DNA of 64,000 bases from Chryseomicrobium aureum (GCF_016909155.1 NZ_JAFBFG010000013.1:1-64000); one strand, 5' to 3'. Positions 41,365 through 50,523 are shown, counted from the stretch's first letter. Made by a program: numbers and translations. Notes: generated from the letters alone by a model not told the origin.

Positions 41365-42591
41365 TTAGTTTGTAGAATTCAGTTCTGCAATCAAATCACG
41401 CATGCGCGTCTTATAAGGAGTCTCAAGAAACGTATCAAGTTGCTCCCAAGCTTCTTCTGCAATTGCCAACGCCTTGTCTGATTCACCTTGCTGCTGATAA
41501 ATCTTAGCCAGATAATACTCCCGTTCAGAATACATACTCAAGTCAATCGGGTGAGTGACAAAGTAGGGTGGAGGCGGAGTGTTTTCTAAAACTTCTTGCG
41601 CTTTATCGATTTGCTCTTTGTAATATAAAATCTTCGCATATTCCACACGCTCAGAATCCAACTCTTCAAGCGGCTTTGATGTTTTCAATATTTTCTGCAT
41701 CAGCTTATCGGCTTCGTCTATTTGTTTTGTGTAGCTCGTATAATAATGAACCCAAATCAGTTGGATGAATTCTGTCACTTCCGCATCATCAGTAAATAGA
41801 CCATACGCCTCTAAGCGAGAAATGTACATTTTTGCTTCTTTCTCATTTCCGGCCATGATAGCATGAATGATTGCTAAGCGGTAGAGGTGATCGAGGCGAT
41901 AAAATACTTTTTGTTGTTTTGAGAATTCAATTGCAGCATGCATCGTATCAAGCGCTTTGTCTTGCTGACCGACCGCATAGTAAAACACAGCTTCCGAATA
42001 ATCATAGTCAAGTCGAGATAACGGATCCGTCCATACAGATTGTTGTTCTAATGACTGTCGCTCTTCAAGTAATTGCCGAAGAGCTTCTTCATACTGTTTT
42101 TCACGGAACTTTACAGAAATTCGGAACAGACGAAGAGATGCTGCGCGGCGTGCTACTTGAATTTCCTCATAGAGAGTAATGGCACGGGAACAATAACTTT
42201 TCCAATCTGGATTTCCACTTTCATACGCAATTCGTGTGTACAGGTCGAGCAGTCGAGCATCTAGATACCCTCTTCCTTTTGCAGGCAGATGAGGTGCAAT
42301 TAAATTCAAAATTTCACTAAATATCTTGGTGTCTGGATAACTAAGTTTTTTGTATAGTTCTTCAGCCTGACGAACAATTTCTTTTTTTTCAGCGGAAGAC
42401 GAGTCTTCTAATAAATCACTCACAGAAACTTCCAAAGTCGATGCGATATGTTGAAGGCTTTCCATCGAAGGTTTTGCCTTGTTGTTTTCAATAAGACTCA
42501 ACATGCCCTTTGTAATAGCATCGCCAGCAAGTTGCTGTAATGTCATTTTCTTTTCTTTACGTAGTTCACGGATACGTTCCCCTAAAGACAT
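41365..42591 (-). CDS. XRE-type regulator with TPR domain
   Basis: A 408-residue protein. Residues ~4-60 are a Cro/CI helix-turn-helix (IRELRKEKKMTLQQLAGDAI, GMLSLIENNKAKPSMESLQHIA). The remaining ~340 residues are helical TPR-like repeats (LRLFRISVKFREKQYEEALRQL, DYSEAVFYYAVGQQDKALDTM). This layout is that of peptide-sensing Rgg/PlcR/Rap-related or RsaL-like regulators. The ATG at 42591 has GAGGGAAT. The divergent gene is an MFS exporter, and two identical palindromes lie in the intergenic region, so it probably controls the exporter and itself. Confidence 0.82.
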   Translation of the reverse strand: MSLGERIRELRKEKKMTLQQLAGDAITKGMLSLIENNKAKPSMESLQHIASTLEVSVSDLLEDSSSAEKKEIVRQAEELYKKLSYPDTKIFSEILNLIAPHLPAKGRGYLDARLLDLYTRIAYESGNPDWKSYCSRAITLYEEIQVARRAASLRLFRISVKFREKQYEEALRQLLEERQSLEQQSVWTDPLSRLDYDYSEAVFYYAVGQQDKALDTMHAAIEFSKQQKVFYRLDHLYRLAIIHAIMAGNEKEAKMYISRLEAYGLFTDDAEVTEFIQLIWVHYYTSYTKQIDEADKLMQKILKTSKPLEELDSERVEYAKILYYKEQIDKAQEVLENTPPPPYFVTHPIDLSMYSEREYYLAKIYQQQGESDKALAIAEEAWEQLDTFLETPYKTRMRDLIAELNSTN

Positions 42592-42613
42592 ACGGATTCC
42601 CTCATTTCGTGTT

Positions 42614-42688
42614 AGTTTAATTATATTAAACTTTAGTGTTGACTTCAAGAAAATGGTATGATATATTTTTGTTTAATAAAATTAAACA
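42614..42688 (+). promoter_or_regulatory. Exporter promoter flanked by two palindromic operators
   Basis: AGTTTAATTATATTAAACT (42614-42632) and TGTTTAATAAAATTAAACA (42670-42688) share the form GTTTAAT-N3-ATTAAAC, each a perfect 8-bp inverted repeat. They bracket TTGACT (42639-42644) and TATATT (42662-42667; 17-base spacer). One site abuts the -35, the other the transcription start: a clear repressor layout. Confidence 0.8.
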
Positions 42689-42704
42689 TTAAGGAGGCTT
42701 TATG

Positions 42705-44006
42705 ATGGATGACGCAGTGAAGTTGAAAAAAGCAACTCAACATCTCTGGACATTTACGATTAGTAAGTTGATTAGTACGTTTGGTGCCTCGGTGTATACA
42801 TTTGCCATTAGTTTTTACATTTTGCAAATGACCGGATCTGCATCTAGCTTTGCGATGAATCTGATTTTTAGTATCCTCCCAAGAGCTGTACTCGGTCCAT
42901 TTGCAGGCTATGTTGTAGATAAGTATAACCGAAAAGTGATTGTCATTTCAGCGCAAATTATCACGGTGCTTACTATTCTCTCGTTAATCGGTTACATGAT
43001 GGCATTTGGACTCTCGTTACCCGCAATTTATACGGTCACAGCAATTCTTGCGATGACATCGACTTTTTCAGGTGTCGCATTTAGTTCATCCATCTCAAGC
43101 CTCATTGACGAAACGCGTATTCAAAAAGCGATGTCTCTTAATCAAATGTCCATCTCATTTGCTGCGATTGCAAGTCCAGCGGTAGGGGGGATTTTGTACG
43201 GGACAGTTTCACTGGAAGTCTTTCTCGTATTGTTTGCAGTAGCTTCTGCAGTGGCTGTAATTTTAGAGTCGACCATGAACTTTACACTCTACTCACGTCG
43301 CACAGAGGAGAGTGAGCGAAAACAAGAAGAGATGCTTGAGAATATGAAAGCAGGTCTGGCATACGTCAAACTACAGCCGATACTTCTTTCTATCATGATT
43401 ATTGCATTGTCCGTCAACTTTATGTTCGGAGCGTTTCAAGTTGGCTATTCTTTCGTATTGATTGATCAGTTGAAAATGTCTGCCCAGCACTTTGGATTTA
43501 CAGAAGCAGCATTTGCCATCGGAATGCTTCTTACTTCGATTTACATGTCGTCACGGAAAGAATTTAAGTATCCGTTACTAATTTCGAAACGTGGAATACT
43601 AGTGCTTGGGATAATGCTTGCAGCAATTACTGTACCACTTTTACTTCCTATCTCCTATATGCAAATGTTGATCTTCTACATTGCGCTGATGTTCATACAA
43701 GGAGTCATGATTATTTTCATCAATACTCCGATGCAAGTGTATTTTCAAAAGACAATTGATGATGATTACAAAGGACGAGTATTCTCGCTGCTTGAGACAT
43801 TTGCAATTGCGCTCATGCCGATTGGAATGGTGCTGTTTGGGGTATTATTTGATGTCTTCCCACCGGAACCGATCTTCCTCATCTCAGCAGTTATCCTCAT
43901 TGCGACGGTACTGTATTTGACGAGAACATCGGTGTTAGTAAAAGCACATCCAGAACTTGCAAAGAAAAGCGTTGAATCATTGAATAAAGAGGTCCAGCCA
44001 CTATAA
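42705..44006 (+). CDS. MFS efflux transporter (MefA/YkuC-like)
   Basis: A 433-residue, about 12-segment major-facilitator exporter of the MFS_3 group: FAISFYILQMTGSASSFAMNLIFSILP, VVDKYNRKVIVISAQI and DDDYKGRVFSLLETFAIALMPIG. Such proteins expel macrolides or other drugs; the actual substrate is unknown. AAGGAGG lies 7 bases from ATG 42705 (ATG 42702 is also possible). It is the likely target of the divergent XRE/TPR regulator. Confidence 0.85.
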   Translation: MDDAVKLKKATQHLWTFTISKLISTFGASVYTFAISFYILQMTGSASSFAMNLIFSILPRAVLGPFAGYVVDKYNRKVIVISAQIITVLTILSLIGYMMAFGLSLPAIYTVTAILAMTSTFSGVAFSSSISSLIDETRIQKAMSLNQMSISFAAIASPAVGGILYGTVSLEVFLVLFAVASAVAVILESTMNFTLYSRRTEESERKQEEMLENMKAGLAYVKLQPILLSIMIIALSVNFMFGAFQVGYSFVLIDQLKMSAQHFGFTEAAFAIGMLLTSIYMSSRKEFKYPLLISKRGILVLGIMLAAITVPLLLPISYMQMLIFYIALMFIQGVMIIFINTPMQVYFQKTIDDDYKGRVFSLLETFAIALMPIGMVLFGVLFDVFPPEPIFLISAVILIATVLYLTRTSVLVKAHPELAKKSVESLNKEVQPL

Positions 44007-44042
44007 AACAGCTAGTCCCATTACGGGGCTAGCTGTTTTTTT
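44005..44042. terminator. Bidirectional terminator between two MFS genes
   Basis: The stem AAAACAGCTAG / CTAGCTGTTTT, extended by CCC/GGG, carries A and T runs. The right arm is the last codons of the leftward gene. Confidence 0.9.
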
Positions 44043-45199
44043 GTTTCGCGTAAAGAATTTGAATTGGCACGGAATAGAATGATTAGAACAATGCTTGCTA
44101 AAGACAAAACTGCGGAAACGACATAAAGCGTGTTTGGAAGTTGCGTAAAGATGAACGCGAATGTTAAGGGTCCGATGATACGACCTAGGTTGTCCATCGA
44201 ATAACTGACTCCGGCAGCTGTACCATAGTTGCCGCCTGATTCTTTTGTTGTAAGAGCAACAAGTGTTGTTCTTGCTAAGGCATTTCCAACAGTAAAGATA
44301 CAAAGTGTAATCCCCGCCATTACAAGACTAGTTGTAAAGAAAGTGAGGCCCAATCCAATTGCAGCAATCACTTGGGACCAAATGATCCAAGTTGTTTCGG
44401 TTCCATTTTTAATACGTCGCACGATTCCACCTTGAACGATGGCATCAACGAGTCCACTAAAGAGGAATAGATACCCGAGCTGAAGCGGTGTGATTTGAAT
44501 CCGTTCGATATGGAACAACTGGAAGGTTGCTTCAAGTCCTGCTAGTAAGAATGTGACCATAAATGAGAAAATAAATAAGTAACGAATACGGTACATCCAC
44601 AACGTTCGTGCTCCTTTCGGTAGCAACTGACGTTTATTTGCTTCGCCTGTTCGTTCAGGTTCTTTTAAAATGATTTGTGCGTAAACCAGAAGTACAAGAG
44701 TCAACACCGCAGACGCAATGAATGGGAGTTGTAAACTAATATCCCCGAGAATACCTCCAATGGCTGGTCCGAATATAAAGCCTAAGCCGATAGACATGCC
44801 GAGCAGTCCTAAATATTTATTGCGTGTTTCTTCAGTAGAAATGTCTGAAGCATACCCCGTCACAGCACTGTAAAGCGCTCCTGAGAAGAGTCCGCCAATA
44901 ATCCGTGAAAGATAGAGAAGAATCAACGAGTCGAATGAAAAAGCAAATACCCAAAAGCTTAAACTGAAGCCCAATAGACCGACTAGTATTAATTTTTTGC
45001 GCCCTGTACGATCCGAGTATTTTCCCCATAAAGGAGCTACAAAAAAGGATGCGAGAGCATACACAGATAATAATCCACCAACGTGGATCTCTGAATAGTT
45101 TTGTTGAAGGATCACTTCAGGTAATACGGGAATAATGATGCCGAATCCTAAATAGACGAAAAACTGGACGGACATCAAAAGAGCAATGGATTGTTTCAT
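44021..45199 (-). CDS. MFS multidrug/tetracycline-type exporter (12 segments)
   Basis: A 392-residue transporter with the drug:H+ antiporter-1 pattern: FLVYLGFGIIIPVLP-like start (FFVYLGFGIIIPVLPEVIL), SVYALASFFVAPLWGKYSDRTGRKKLI (motif A) and GLGFIFGPAIGGIL (motif C, exporter mark). It resembles NorA/Bmr/TetA. Substrate unknown. Convergent with the previous MFS gene. Stop lies within the shared terminator hairpin. Confidence 0.86.
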   Translation of the reverse strand: MKQSIALLMSVQFFVYLGFGIIIPVLPEVILQQNYSEIHVGGLLSVYALASFFVAPLWGKYSDRTGRKKLILVGLLGFSLSFWVFAFSFDSLILLYLSRIIGGLFSGALYSAVTGYASDISTEETRNKYLGLLGMSIGLGFIFGPAIGGILGDISLQLPFIASAVLTLVLLVYAQIILKEPERTGEANKRQLLPKGARTLWMYRIRYLFIFSFMVTFLLAGLEATFQLFHIERIQITPLQLGYLFLFSGLVDAIVQGGIVRRIKNGTETTWIIWSQVIAAIGLGLTFFTTSLVMAGITLCIFTVGNALARTTLVALTTKESGGNYGTAAGVSYSMDNLGRIIGPLTFAFIFTQLPNTLYVVSAVLSLASIVLIILFRANSNSLRETKKQLAP

Positions 45200-45252
45200 G
45201 GTTTGACCTGCTTTCTTCGTTCTGCTCTTTATTCTACACCCTTTTTAACAAG

Positions 45253-45280
45253 AAAAAAACCACCTCACGAGGAGATGGTT
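45253..45280 (-). terminator. Terminator of copA, partly inside the gene
   Basis: Arms AACCACCTC (45258-45266) and GAGATGGTT (45272-45280) pair with one wobble. On the minus strand they are followed by a run of T. The 5' arm is formed by the last codons of copA. Confidence 0.8.
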
Positions 45281-47658
45281 TTTGGTTTGACGCGTTGCAA
45301 GCGCAGGGCATTTAATACGACCGATACAGAACTGAAAGCCATTGCTGCACCTGCAAGCCAAGGAGCCAAGAAACCAGCTGCGGCAATTGGAATACCTAAG
45401 CTGTTATAGGCAAAAGCCCAAAATAAGTTTTGCTTGATATTACGAACGGTCAGGCGGCTCATTTCAAGTGTTGCAGGGAGTGTCAGTAAGTCACCTTGCA
45501 TCAGTGTGACATCTGCCGTCTCCATCGCTACAGAAGAACCTGTACCCATCGCCATTCCAATATCTGCTTGAGCAAGGGCCGGTGCATCATTAATTCCGTC
45601 CCCAACCATGGCTACCTTATGACCTTTGTTTTGCCACTCACGAACGACGTCAGCTTTTTGTGTAGGTAACACACCTGCAACGACTTCCGTAATCCCAACT
45701 TGTCTTGCAATAGCTTTTGCCGTCTCCGGTTGATCACCGGTCAACATGACAACTTGCATGCCGAGTGCGTGCAACTTTTCAATAGCTGCTTTTGACGAAT
45801 CTTTTACGGTATCTGCCACTGCAAAAGTTGCCGCGTACGTTCCGTCGACTGCCATGTACAAAACACTCTTTCCTTCAGATTCCCACACATCGACGTGTGG
45901 AGAAGGGGAGCCGTCGCAGTTGTTTTCAGCAAGTAGCGCACGTGTACCAATCACGATAGATTTTCCGTTCACTTCAGCTTTAATACCTTTACCTGGGATA
46001 GCTTTGAAACCTTCGGCTGTAAATAGTTCTCCTAAATAACTAGACGTAATTGCGCGAGCAATGGGGTGTTCGCTGCCTTGCTCAGCAGATGCTGCAAGTT
46101 GTTGTATACCGTCTTTATCGAATCCATCCGCAACTTCAATGTGTACAAGTTCAGGTAGACCTTTCGTAATGGTTCCGGTTTTATCTAAAATGACCGTATC
46201 AATATGTTTGGTCTGCTCCATTGCTTCAGCGGTTTTGAACAAAATCCCCAGCTCAGCAGCCCGACCTGAACCCGCCATAATCGATGTCGGTGTAGCTAGT
46301 CCAAGTGCACATGGACAAGCAATAACCAACACGGCAATCGTGCTCATAAGGCTCGTTTCCAAATTACCGTTTGTTAAGAAGAAGTACCACACAATAAACG
46401 TTACAATTGCAATTCCAACGACTATCGGGACAAAAATTCCAGAAATTTTATCTGCAAGTCTCTGGATTGGCGCCTTTGAACCTTGTGCTTGTTCTACGAC
46501 GCGAATGATTGACGACAACATCGTCTGCTTGCCAATCCCTGTTGCTTCCATGCGTAATGAGCCATGATCATTAATTGTGGCCGCATAGACGATGGCGCCT
46601 TCAGTTTTCTCTACAGGTAAACTTTCACCTGTCAGCATCGACTCATTCACGGTAGATGTTCCTGAAATGACTTTTCCATCGACCGGAATTTGATCACCCG
46701 GACGAATGATAATCACATCACCTTGTACAACATCGTGAATCGAGATTTCTTGTGATTGACCATCTCGTTCAACCGTTGCAGTTGTAGGTTGAAGCTGCAT
46801 CAATTTCTTGATTGCTTCGGATGACTGACCTTTTGCACGCGCTTCAAATACTTTTCCGAGAATGATCAATGTAATAAGGACCGCGCTTGTTTCAAAATAG
46901 AGTCCTTGGTGATGCCCAGCTCCAGTCAACGTTAAGTAGACACTGTAGAAGTACGCTGCTGATGTACCAAGTGCTACGAGTACATCCATATTCGCGCTAC
47001 CGTTACGAAGAGCGTTGTATGCACCTTTATAGAACATCGCTCCAACGTAGAACTGAACAGGTGTAGCGAGTGCCCACTGGACGTATGGATTCATCAAGAT
47101 ATCCGGTAAGTACATCCACTCTGTAAAGGAGAAGTGGGCCACCATTGTCCACAGAAGCGGTAAAGATAAAATCGCTGAGAGATAGAATAAGCGTTTCTTA
47201 TGTCTATAAGCTTCTGCCCGGTGATCAACAGGTTCTTCTTCATTTGGTATAGATGCTCCATAACCGAGAGATTCTACTTTCTTGACGAGTTCCGCTGCAG
47301 AAATCTGTGACGGATTGTAGTGGATCTTTGCCGTCTCCAATGCAAGATTGACTGTTGCCTCAGATACACCATCCACTTTACCTAATCCTCGTTCGATACG
47401 GGCAGAACAAGCAGCACATGTCATTCCTTGAATATCTAAGTTTGCAGTTTCGTAGGCTACACCATAGCCAAGTTTTTCAATAGTAGCATTTAAATCAGCA
47501 GGCTTTATTTTGGAATCGTCAAACTCAACGTGTGCTTTTTCATTCGCAAAGTTGACAGAAGCTTTTGAGACACCTTCAAGCTTGGATAGGCCACGCTCTA
47601 CTCGATTCGAGCAGGCGCTACACGTCATACCAGTAATCGGAATTTCAGTAGTCTTCAT
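45265..47658 (-). CDS. copA: Copper-exporting P-type ATPase
   Basis: A 797-residue membrane pump for Cu(I). Two N-terminal heavy-metal domains ([12 protein letters not shown] and [12 protein letters not shown]), then eight membrane segments with the CPC motif ([14 protein letters not shown]), phosphorylation site DKTGT, the SEHP motif and [16 protein letters not shown]. The ATG at 47658 stands after GGAAGGTG. It has its own promoter region with a CsoR-like site, since a terminator lies between it and copZ. Confidence 0.96.
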   Translation of the reverse strand: MKTTEIPITGMTCSACSNRVERGLSKLEGVSKASVNFANEKAHVEFDDSKIKPADLNATIEKLGYGVAYETANLDIQGMTCAACSARIERGLGKVDGVSEATVNLALETAKIHYNPSQISAAELVKKVESLGYGASIPNEEEPVDHRAEAYRHKKRLFYLSAILSLPLLWTMVAHFSFTEWMYLPDILMNPYVQWALATPVQFYVGAMFYKGAYNALRNGSANMDVLVALGTSAAYFYSVYLTLTGAGHHQGLYFETSAVLITLIILGKVFEARAKGQSSEAIKKLMQLQPTTATVERDGQSQEISIHDVVQGDVIIIRPGDQIPVDGKVISGTSTVNESMLTGESLPVEKTEGAIVYAATINDHGSLRMEATGIGKQTMLSSIIRVVEQAQGSKAPIQRLADKISGIFVPIVVGIAIVTFIVWYFFLTNGNLETSLMSTIAVLVIACPCALGLATPTSIMAGSGRAAELGILFKTAEAMEQTKHIDTVILDKTGTITKGLPELVHIEVADGFDKDGIQQLAASAEQGSEHPIARAITSSYLGELFTAEGFKAIPGKGIKAEVNGKSIVIGTRALLAENNCDGSPSPHVDVWESEGKSVLYMAVDGTYAATFAVADTVKDSSKAAIEKLHALGMQVVMLTGDQPETAKAIARQVGITEVVAGVLPTQKADVVREWQNKGHKVAMVGDGINDAPALAQADIGMAMGTGSSVAMETADVTLMQGDLLTLPATLEMSRLTVRNIKQNLFWAFAYNSLGIPIAAAGFLAPWLAGAAMAFSSVSVVLNALRLQRVKPKTISS

Positions 47659-47664
47659 AGAAAT

Positions 47665-47700
47665 CACCTTCCTTTATACTATATAGGGGTATATATTCGT
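47665..47700 (-). promoter_or_regulatory. Candidate CsoR site and promoter of copA
   Basis: TATACCCCTATA (minus strand, 47693-47682) resembles a CsoR site. It lies between TTCGAC and TAGTAT, a possible -35/-10 pair with a 17-base spacer. Motif-based only. Confidence 0.5.
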
Positions 47701-47702
47701 CG

Positions 47703-47731
47703 AAAAAATAACTGCATAGAAGCAGCTATTT
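47703..47731 (-). terminator. Terminator between copZ and copA
   Basis: Arms AAATAACTGC (47706-47715) and GCAGCTATTT (47722-47731), one wobble pair, with a T run on the minus strand. It could leave copZ-csoR as one transcript and copA as another. Confidence 0.75.
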
Positions 47732-47739
47732 TCACCGTA

Positions 47740-47955
47740 TTAAAAAGTTTTCACTTTATAACCTTCGTCTTCGATTGCTGCGATGATATCGCGGATTTCG
47801 ATTGCTTCTGGATCAAACTCGATATCGACTTCACCAGTTTCTAAATGTACATCAACTTCATCAACTGCATCAATTGCTTTCACGCGGTCGTGGACTGCTT
47901 TCACACAATGCCCACAAGTCATACCTTCAACATGTAATTTAAGTGGTTGGATCAT
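47740..47955 (-). CDS. copZ: Copper chaperone CopZ
   Basis: A 71-residue heavy-metal-associated domain with the Cu(I) motif GMTCGHC. It carries copper to CopA. It follows csoR by 12 bases, with AAGGAGGAT upstream. Same order (csoR, copZ, copA) as in B. subtilis. Confidence 0.95.
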   Translation of the reverse strand: MIQPLKLHVEGMTCGHCVKAVHDRVKAIDAVDEVDVHLETGEVDIEFDPEAIEIRDIIAAIEDEGYKVKTF

Positions 47956-47967
47956 GAATAATCCTCC

Positions 47968-48276
47968 TTATTTTTTCGTCAGTTTCTGTACAGTTACGAG
48001 TAGTTCATCAAGAATTTCTTCGTCCCCAGCGAGCATCTTGTTGCGAACGCAACTTTTCAAATGCCCTTCTAACAAAATATTAGCTACAGAATTAAGTGCG
48101 GCTTGTGTAGCAGAAATTTGGGTGATGACATCATCACAATACGCATCGCGTTCAATCATTCCCTTAATACCCCGAATCTGACCTTCGATTCGATTTAAAC
48201 GAACTGTTAAGTTGCGTTTCGTATCTTCTGAATGATGAGATGTACGTGCAACTGGGACCGCTTGAAGATTTTCCAT
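47968..48276 (-). CDS. csoR: Copper-sensing repressor CsoR
   Basis: A 102-residue all-helical repressor (DUF156). The Cu(I) ligands form the Cys-His-Cys set: DAYCDD, EGHLK and KSCVRN. The region RLNRIEGQIRGIKGMIERD is the family signature. It leaves DNA when copper binds. A symmetric TACCC-N5-GGGTA site lies 38 bases upstream of the start. Confidence 0.95.
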   Translation of the reverse strand: MENLQAVPVARTSHHSEDTKRNLTVRLNRIEGQIRGIKGMIERDAYCDDVITQISATQAALNSVANILLEGHLKSCVRNKMLAGDEEILDELLVTVQKLTKK

Positions 48277-48313
48277 AGAATCACCTCGAATCTGGATTAC
48301 TGTAAGTATAGTA

Positions 48314-48328
48314 TACCCACAGAGGGTA
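48314..48328 (-). promoter_or_regulatory. CsoR operator candidate
   Basis: TACCC-ACAGA-GGGTA (48314-48328), a perfect inverted repeat, agrees with the GC-rich CsoR operators of Bacillus. It sits in the csoR promoter region. Confidence 0.7.
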
Positions 48329-48483
48329 AGTAAAGTGAAAGGTTTTAATACGGAGTACGAAGCTTTTACAGACTTTCTACAATTGTAACAAAATTGAAAG
48401 ATTTAAAAGTGAAGAAAAGTGGTACACTAATAGAGAATTCAAGTTACGAACGGTTTTTATTTTATGGAAAGGGTGAGGTATCG

Positions 48484-48621
48484 TTGGCTACAGAAATGGA
48501 TGTTAAAAACTTGGTGAGCAATCTTGCAAAGTTAGGCGTCAAAGTAACCAAAACAAAGTCCCGCCTAGAAATGCTGAAAGCTCTAGCACCACCTGCTGCT
48601 CCAAAACCGCAGCACGGTTAA
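48484..48621 (+). CDS. Hypothetical 45-residue protein
   Basis: A short protein started by TTG at 48484 with AAAGGGTGAGG 6 bases upstream. Sequence: MATEMDVKNLVSNLAKLGVK, then TKTKSRLEMLKALAPPAAP. It looks like a small helical protein with a Pro/Ala tail; not recognised. A longer in-frame TTG at 48394 lacks a ribosome site. A terminator follows directly. Confidence 0.6.
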   Translation: MATEMDVKNLVSNLAKLGVKVTKTKSRLEMLKALAPPAAPKPQHG

Positions 48622-48647
48622 GGCTCCTCGTTTGAGGGGCTTTTTTT
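48622..48647 (+). terminator. Terminator of the 45-residue protein gene
   Basis: The stem GGCTCCTC / GAGGGGCT, one wobble pair, with a 4-base loop, then TTTTTT. Confidence 0.85.
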
Positions 48648-48720
48648 ATTTGCCTTGCTATCCCTTACTTTTTAGTAGTATGCGCAATTTGAGTTCCATT
48701 TTGGGGTTGATTTCCTAGAA

Positions 48721-48846
48721 TTAGTTTCCATAATATGACTTCGGTAGAATAAATGTGGATTTGGGTAGAATAAATGTGGATTTGGGTAGAATAAATCTCA
48801 GTTTCGGTAGAAGAAAGTATGATTTCGGTAGAAGAACGACCGCTCA
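48721..48846 (+). repeat. 21-bp tandem array with TTAGTTTCCATAA end unit (copy 3)
   Basis: The end unit at 48721-48741 begins TTAGTTTCCATAA. It is followed by five units of exactly 21 bases (48742-48846), each beginning (C/G)GGTAGAA with A-rich continuation (AATAAATGTGG or AAGAACG) and a last part TTT. The first unit is closest to units two and three. It is the least degenerate of the three arrays. The array stops 16 bases before the rodA terminator. Confidence 0.85.
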
Positions 48847-48856
48847 GTTCGCAAAC

Positions 48857-48891
48857 AAAAAACCGGCATACACAAAATCGGTGTATGCCGG
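48857..48891 (-). terminator. Terminator of rodA at the end of the mosaic
   Basis: The perfect 11-bp stem CCGGCATACAC / GTGTATGCCGG (48863-48891) with a 7-base loop is followed on the minus strand by TTTTTTG. Confidence 0.9.
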
Positions 48892-49206
48892 CGTTCTCCA
48901 CATCTAAAACTAAAGTTGAGTGGAAGGGAGGGGTTGACTCCAGTGGGATTCCAGTCTGCCGTGAGATCCCGCAGGAGCCTGCGACGAGGAAGCTCACGCA
49001 GCGCCAACGGAAAGCAGCCCCGCAGTGGAACTCAACGTCTTACTTTGCACAATTTCTGAACAGTCGGTTTCACATCTAACTGGAATCGAGTTCCGAACGC
49101 CAGAAACACGCTCCGGAATCAGCCGCACCCACAAAGGCTGAAGTACGCCTTCATGGGCACACCTGATTTCCTCGGAGTTTCTAGAGTGGCGTTCTTCACA
49201 TCTAAT
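48892..49206 (-). repeat. Mosaic repeat downstream of rodA
   Basis: Read on the minus strand: a ~123-bp element from TTAGATGTG (49206, sharing the rodA stop) to CTCGATT (49084); a second TTAGATGTG at 49079; the module GACGTTGAGTTCCACTGC with a long GC-rich stretch (49045-48915) that ends ACTCCAGTGGGATT-like on the plus strand, i.e. a divergent module A in opposite orientation; then TTTTAGATGTGG (48909-48899) leading into the terminator. This is the most complete composite in the window. Confidence 0.85.
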
Positions 49207-50386
49207 CGTCATCCTGGTTCCCAAACATATACGTCTTATGATGAAACTTCATACTGAAAATCAAACCGAGCGCGAGCATATTCCCCATTAGCGAACTTCC
49301 TCCGTAACTAATAAACGGAAGAGGAATCCCTGTGATCGGCAATAACTGAATCGTCATCCCGATATTCTCAAATACGTGGAACGTAATCATCGCGATGATT
49401 CCAGCAGCCACATATGTGCTGAATGGATCTTTAAGTTGCAACGTGATTTTTGTTAAATGATAAATTAACACAAAGTAAAGAACGATGACTAAACTTGCAC
49501 CGATAAATCCATACTCTTCTCCAATTACTGCAAAAATAAAGTCTGTATGATTCTCTGGTACATACACTTCACGCCCGCCATATCCTTTTCCGAAAATTTC
49601 ACCTGATCCAATTGCGTTTAGCGAACTGATCAAATGCATACCTTCATTGGAAGCGTAAGAATAAGGGTCTAGCCAGGAATAAATACGCGCGAGTTGATAC
49701 GGACTAAAGCCGAGCGTATTGACGATGAAGTCTTGCATATTTAAAGCCATCCAAATTAACGCTCCACCGATCCCAATTCCAGCTCCAAGTATCGGAAGAA
49801 TAATCTTCCAAGTGATACCCGCTACAACAATCAAAGCTACTGTGATAGCAATGAAGACGAGCCCAGTGCCAAGGTCAGGCTGTAACATGATAAATGCAAA
49901 TGGAATGATGAACAAACCACCGATTTTTAGTAAGAGCAAAAAGTCACTTTTTGACGTCTTGAAAGGATAGTTCTCATGATGCTTCACAATTAGCTTGGCA
50001 GCACCTAAAATATAAAAGGTTTTCATAAACTCGGCAGGCTGAATACTACCAATACCCGGTAAGTGGAACCAACTTTGTGCACCGTTTCGTGCTTCTACGA
50101 AACCGAGCGTTTCCGGTAGGATAAATAATATAATCAGTGGTACTAAACCAATACCATAAATGAACCATGCCATTTTTTTATAAGTCTCGGGTTCAATTAA
50201 CATGACTACACCGATTATACCTGCTCCAACTATGTACCAAAACAGTTGCCTTGGAAGGAAGTTAATCCCGTACTGACCCGTTGTCTGAGCAGACGAGATC
50301 GCCATTAAACTGACGATTAAAAAAAGCAATAACAGGAAACCTAAGACCCAGTCAAAACGGTCTGTAAATTGTTTGTTTGAATTCAT
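49202..50386 (-). CDS. rodA: SEDS peptidoglycan polymerase, FtsW/RodA family
   Basis: A 394-residue membrane protein with about ten segments. Family motifs: NGAQSWFHLPGIGSIQPAEFMK, QPDLGTGLVF, and LPFISYGGSSLMGNMLALG. It polymerises glycan strands with a class B PBP. RodA is favoured over FtsW by length and tone, but the two are hard to separate. The ATG at 50386 stands after GGGTGAC; the GTG at 50398 is an alternative. Its stop codon is part of TTAGATGTG of the mosaic repeat. It is divergent from the ddl-murF cluster. Confidence 0.85.
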   Translation of the reverse strand: MNSNKQFTDRFDWVLGFLLLLFLIVSLMAISSAQTTGQYGINFLPRQLFWYIVGAGIIGVVMLIEPETYKKMAWFIYGIGLVPLIILFILPETLGFVEARNGAQSWFHLPGIGSIQPAEFMKTFYILGAAKLIVKHHENYPFKTSKSDFLLLLKIGGLFIIPFAFIMLQPDLGTGLVFIAITVALIVVAGITWKIILPILGAGIGIGGALIWMALNMQDFIVNTLGFSPYQLARIYSWLDPYSYASNEGMHLISSLNAIGSGEIFGKGYGGREVYVPENHTDFIFAVIGEEYGFIGASLVIVLYFVLIYHLTKITLQLKDPFSTYVAAGIIAMITFHVFENIGMTIQLLPITGIPLPFISYGGSSLMGNMLALGLIFSMKFHHKTYMFGNQDDD

Positions 50387-50523
50387 TTTGTCACCCACAT
50401 CTAAATTTCATCCCTTTATTATAACGCACAACCACTTTTTATGCCTGCTTCATTAGACGCAGATAGATGGAAGATGTTGCAGCGGATAAAAGGTGTTAAA
50501 CTAGAGGGGAGGAGGGACGTCTT

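Noticed and set aside
48665-48997. Minus-strand 110-residue frame with heptapeptide repeats (STQIHIY)
   Set aside because: The heptads are only the translation of the 21-bp array; there is no ribosome site, and the frame crosses terminator and mosaic repeats.
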